From assembly GCA_027625915.1 (NCBI GenBank), contig JANTQA010000026.1, positions 7,502,001 through 7,566,000 of the forward strand: a stretch of DNA of 64,000 nt. The letters are read 5' to 3'. Each line of letters opens with the position of its first letter. Within the stretch, counting starts at the first letter, position 1. The stretch is from Anaeramoeba flamelloides. Taxonomy: Eukaryota > Metamonada > Anaeramoebidae. This document shows, piece after piece, positions 59,470 through 64,000 of this stretch. The notes beneath the pieces are model-generated. The model was not told where the DNA came from. It did not search any database and was given only the letters and a program-made list of their open reading frames with translations. Both the position numbers and the translations under genes were made by a program.

Positions 59470-60168
59470 TATTCCTCAGTAAATTGGGCCCAGTCGTAAT
59501 GTGTGAGTTATATGTGTTTAAAGGGTTTGAATGGATATTGGAGAAAAAAAAAATAATATGAAAATTTTTAGATCAAATCATTTTTTCACATTTTTATTTT
59601 TTTTTTTTACAATTTTTTTTAGAAAACCTAATTAATTTTCATGATTTTTTTTATGGTACGATTGATAGTCACTTGATAAAAAACATGTTATTTTATTGTC
59701 ACAAAAACAGTTGGAAAATGATTGCAGTGGAATAATTTTGATTACCACTGGGATTTTGTTTTGTCTTCAAAACTGATATTAGTTTAATAAATGTAGAAAA
59801 TTTTCACTTCATTTTTATTTCCTTTTTCAAATTCAGACCACAAATACCAAGATATTTCGTTAGGGGACTTGATTTCGAAAATAAAAGTATGGAAAGGGAA
59901 GTTAAAATTGTTTCCTATTTATTATTCAAATAGCAATAGAAGATCAAAAATGGACATTGTTTTTTTTTTCAACAGGGCCCTAAGAAGTTGTGTTTTTTCT
60001 ATTTTTAAGAAAATATATTGATTTTTTAGTTTCATTCTAAACATATATCAACTATTATGTAGAGTTTATTTTTCTAATTATTTCTCATTTATTCTTCAAA
60101 GTTCGATTCTAAAAAACAATTGATATTTAAAAAAAATGTAGGAATCCTTTGACTCAAGCATAGTTTAT
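59470..60168. mobile_element. Family C inverted-repeat element, copy 2, decayed
   Basis: GGGCCCAGT at the left, then a GTGTTTAAAGGGTTTGAATG block matching 37177-37871. It ends in GGAATCCTTTGACTCAAGCA. The termini have decayed (CTCAGTAAATTGGGCCCAG against TTCAGTCAAAGGGGCCCAG). Confidence 0.75.
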
Positions 60169-60438
60169 ATCTCTTAGCAACCCAGATTTTTTTAAAGTGT
60201 CCAAGTTAAAACCAACATTTAAAATGATATCAATATGCCATAAATTTATTTTTTTTATTAATTTTTATTATAGATTAGGATTTTAATAAAAAGGCAAAAA
60301 ATTTCAAAGATAAAGTAGTTATGTTATTGTATTTTTTTTTTGATATTGAAAACAAAAATAATTATTCATTTTTTCATTTTTCTGAAAGATTTTTATTTTT
60401 TTTCTAATTTTTTAATTGAGGAATTTCTTATAATAATA

Positions 60439-60635
60439 CAGTCAATTCCACTTTTAAAGCACAAACTTTCAACTGAATTTGAGGCACAAAAAAAATCTCC
60501 AATTAAGGCACAATATTCAAATTCTAGTAAAAATAAATTGTAAAAAAAAAAATTCAAAATTTTGTACCTTAATTTGAGATTTTTTTGTGTCTTAAATTTC
60601 GTTGAAAGTTTGTGCCTTAAAAGTGGAACTGACTG
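60439..60635. mobile_element. Family A palindromic MITE
   Basis: Starts CAGTCAATTCCACTTTTAAA and ends AAAAGTGGAACTGACTG, TA-flanked. Belongs to the TTCCAC/GTGGAA sub-type. Confidence 0.9.
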
Positions 60636-61680
60636 TAACAAGTTTGTATAAATTTGATTGGGTTAGTTCAAAAATAGATGAATGGAGTTGGAATATCATG
60701 GAACGATGATTTGGTAAAAAGTACTATTGTAAATACTGTTTAATTTGGAAAAGAAAGTTTTACTTAACTGTATTTTTAATAAACAATAGAATAAATTTCA
60801 AAAACAACAATTAAAAACAAAAAAACACTCTTTTTTAAAAAAAAACAACAATTATTTACAAAAACAATACAAACATTTTTCAAAAACACAAATTAAAAAC
60901 CAAACAAGGATTATTTAACATACTGTACCATAATTTTTTCTTTTTTTTTTTTTTTTTCAGATAAAATTTGAATAAATATCGAATTAAGGAAAATTGAAAT
61001 TCATTTTTTAGTCCAAAATTAATATTTTAATTTGAGAAAATTTCTAAAACTTCAATTTGAAAATAATTGTCAAAATAAATAAAAAAATGAATTTAATATA
61101 AATTTCATTTCATACATTTGGATTAAACCAATAAAATCTCCTATATGATAGAAAATATAAAGTTTACAATTTTAAGAAAAAACATTAACTTTAAAATATT
61201 ATTCAAAGATAATAAAATAATATTCATAATCATTTTTTTTTTTTTTTTTTGAATTATGTTATTAGTTAAAATTTGAATAATATATTTGTGAAAATTGAAT
61301 TTGTCAATCAAAATTAATCCAGATCTTGTAAAATAATTTTTGATATATGGTAGTATTTCATTTTGTTTATTGAATTTCTATATTTTAAAAAGTCAAAAAA
61401 TAAATAGTCAAAAATTAAAAAAAAAAAATAAAATATTAATCTGACTTGAACTATCAGCTAAATTATTTTTTTTTTTAAATTAAAAAAATATTTGTTAAAA
61501 AAAGTCACAAATTGTATTACTAAAAAAAATATTTTTTTTAATTTTGTTAAAAATCATTTTTTTTTATTTTAATAATTGTTTATCATCATATATTTAGACG
61601 TATTGTATGATGTGGTACTTAATAGATAAAAGATTTTTTCAATATGATATTAAACTATCTTTCACAAGAAATAAATTATT

Positions 61681-61735
61681 TAATTCGGCTCCACTTCTAA
61701 GAGACAAACTTTCAACTATACTTAACACCAAAATT
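61681..61735. repeat. Family A left-half remnant
   Basis: GGCTCCACTTCTAAGAGACA then AACTTTCAACTATACTTAAC resembles a left arm only. Confidence 0.45.
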
Positions 61736-62422
61736 TGGTTTTTACAGACGATAAAATGTTAAAGGGTTGAATCATTAATGTTAAAACTATTTTCTGAAGC
61801 GAAAAAATATTTTTTTTATATTTTATGAGAAATTAATACAAACTAGAAACTAAACAATCTATAAAGTGCGATTGATCTTCAAAAATCAACAATCAAAAAA
61901 GAGGATATATTTAGAAAAAAGAGTCAAAGGTGTAACACAAAAATTTCTGATTTGAATAGTTGTAAATTACAATTTTACAAACAGTTGGGTTAGTTTTGAA
62001 GTGTGGCTCTTTGACCCTTTTTGAGATCTCGAGGATTTTTTTTTTTTTTTTTTTTTTTATTCTAAAATAGGTTATTATTTTTCTCAAGAATGGTGCAAAA
62101 TCCTTACCCCATCAAATAGAGAGAGTTCAAATCTAATTAAAAAATAGATTAAATCAAATTGAATTTATTATATACTTATTAAAGTGAAAAATTTTTTTAA
62201 ATTCGGGAAATTTAACCCTTTGGAAATTTAAAAAAGAAAGAAATATTTTTTTTTTTTGGAATTTAGTTTTTTTTGAAACTTTTTTTTTTTAGGTTGTATT
62301 TTTTGTCAATGAGATCCAATGCATTTTTTTTTTTTGCTATTGGAATTTATGCAGCCAAAAGAAGGGTAAATATTTAATCTCTTTTTAGTTTCTAGTCAAT
62401 TCTTGGGTATGGAGCAAATCCA

Positions 62423-62535
62423 CAGTAAATAAATAAACCTTTAAAAAAAAATTCCAAAAAATTTACCTTAGTTTGAGATTTTTATTGTTACTTAATTTTC
62501 GTTGAAAGTTTGTATTTTAAAAGTGGAATTAGCTG
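62423..62535. repeat. Family A right-half remnant
   Basis: Runs from the central AGTAAATAAATAAA region through TTAGTTTGAGATTTTTATTG to GAAAGTTTGTATTTTAAAAG and AGCTG then TA. The left arm is missing. Confidence 0.6.
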
Positions 62536-64000
62536 TATTAACCAATTTTCGGTCATATTGTGATACATATATCCTCAAAAAAAAAAAAATTACAAATAAT
62601 GAATTATGTGTTATAATTATTAAAACTTTGTATTTTTTGATGTGTCCGCAAACTTTTCAAAACAAACTAAAAAATTAATCTGGAAAATTCTTTAAAAGAC
62701 CGAAATTATAAAAACCAAGAAAAATTTATAAAATTTTGAAAAAGTTTTTATGAAATTATTTTTTTAATGAAGGTGGCTATTCAATTACTGTTTCTCTAAT
62801 TTTCTTTCTAAGGCAATTATTTATATATTTTATCTCTAGAGTATCTATTCAAAAAAATTCAATTTATAAACTTTCATTTCAAAGGAAATTCCGTTATTTA
62901 TGATCCAAAATGATAATTACATAAGAAGAATTAAAACAATTGATTTTCAGAAAAAAAGGTGAATAATTTCTTTTCGGTCTAAATTCACCTTTGTTGAGAG
63001 TATAAAAATCAAAAAAAAGATGTGTGTTGATACTTTAAATCAAAACCGATTTTTAGATCAAAGTGGTTTAGGTAGATAGACTTACCAAAAGCTAAATAAA
63101 ATTACAAAGGAAAGTGAGGGCAGAGTAAGAAACCCCCAAAAATATCATTTCGCTGTTGGAAAGTAGAAGTGTGGAGAAAAATCACATCTTCAGATGTTTT
63201 CTATTTGATCCACAATACTATAAGAAAAAAAGTTTGAAAAACATACCAAGACAAAAGGGTAAAAAAAAAATTATTTCAGATATTCTAATTATAAGACAAG
63301 TCTTAAAGTATTAAAGTCTATAAATTCGAGCGAATATGCTTTGTAATTTTAAAAGCCAGTTAAAAAAAAAACACAGGTGCTTTACAAGAGTGAAAAAATA
63401 TTAAGTAATTATTAATAACCAAAAGTTATTTTAATTTCCAAAGTTAAATAATAATCAATATTTTTTTCATTCACAATACATTCCCCCACTCCAGATATTA
63501 AAATCTTCACTAATCATTTTTAGACAATAAACCATATTAGTTTTTGATTTTTATTCTAAATCACTGGCCTTAAACCCAATCTAAAAACGTTTGTCTGAAT
63601 TATTGTAAATAGAACCACGGAGAACTATCACAAGGGATCTGGAATAAACGAAAGTTAGAGGATTCTGAAATTCTGTAAATATAAATAACATAACTTGTCA
63701 AGTTATTACTATTTTGGATGAAGTTCGATATTAAGAAAATGTGAATTAGAAGGTAACCCAGAAGATAAACCGATGAATAAAAAAATTAAAAGATTTTAAT
63801 TTCTTTTGGAGAGCACAATTTGTAATTTACATATTGTGATAAAAATTTTGTTAATTAAAAAAAAATTGTATCAGTGAAAACCTTTGTTTTTGATTTTTTT
63901 TAATAGCAAATATTGGCACAAATGATTTTCGGATCAAAGTATAATTTAATGAACCAATCTTACATTCAAGAAAAACCAAAGTAACTATCATTTATAATTT

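Larger units (their letters stand above)
58342..64000. other. Right-hand intergenic region
   Basis: AT-rich with many homopolymers. Contains family C copy 2 (59470-60168), family A (60439-60635) and two half copies (61681-61735, 62423-62535). An AATAAA near 58502 may end the Nup98 transcript. No gene is supported to the window end. Confidence 0.6.

Noticed and set aside
61917-62025. Possible small inverted repeat with AGTCAAAGG and CTCTTTGACCC
   Set aside because: Arms match over too few bases and have no second copy in the window.
1-64000. CRISPR arrays, rRNA and tRNA genes
   Set aside because: No regularly spaced direct repeats with unique spacers, no rRNA signatures and no convincing tRNA B-box with stems were seen. 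The repeats here are dispersed palindromes.

Overview
This is a very AT-rich nuclear window from a unicellular eukaryote, most likely an amoeboid protist. The protein set fits Amoebozoa or an Anaeramoeba-like lineage: a villidin/talin-type cytoskeletal protein, a Dictyostelium cAMP-receptor-type 7TM protein, an Entamoeba-like secreted papain-family protease, and in-frame poly-Asn, poly-Gln and poly-Thr runs. The taxon is inferred from protein style only. All genes read with the standard code and all six end in TAA. Introns are GT-AG.

Genes, left to right: (1) 4097-10441 (+), a 2114-aa protein with PH domains, talin-like ubiquitin folds, gelsolin-type modules and a C-terminal villin headpiece; (2) 21415-13566 (-), a 284-aa 7TM receptor assembled here from two exons separated by an intron of about 7 kb; (3) 26074-26871 (+), a UBL-UBA-UBA protein; (4) 35697-36674 (+), a secreted cathepsin L-like cysteine protease; (5) 47048-49059 (+), an SLC38/AAAP amino-acid transporter in three exons; (6) 55660-58341 (+), a Nup98-type nucleoporin with FG repeats, a GLEBS motif and a C-terminal domain whose self-cleavage site is lost. 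Spacing is wide (often 5-10 kb) and the genes do not form a pathway. They look like ordinary dispersed housekeeping and signalling genes.

The space between genes is dominated by small repeats. At least seven families of short, gene-less elements with terminal inverted repeats can be recognised by eye. The most abundant (family A, about 197 bp, an almost perfect palindrome with TA duplications) has about 17 full or partial copies. Five of them lie within 1.4 kb at 23036-24394. Elements are nested in each other (family D in B, H in E), one family A copy interrupts the reverse-transcriptase region of a LINE at 30218-32111, and several families fill the giant receptor intron. Family A and B ends resemble Tc1/mariner-type non-autonomous elements, but no transposase gene is present.

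A few islands are less AT-rich than their surroundings or keep an open frame without matching anything I recognise (12340-12590, 16680-16925, 27130-27500, 33195-33501, 42135-43259). These are listed as decayed or orphan exon candidates. I saw no rRNA, tRNA or CRISPR array. No prokaryotic-style operon or complete novel system is evident.
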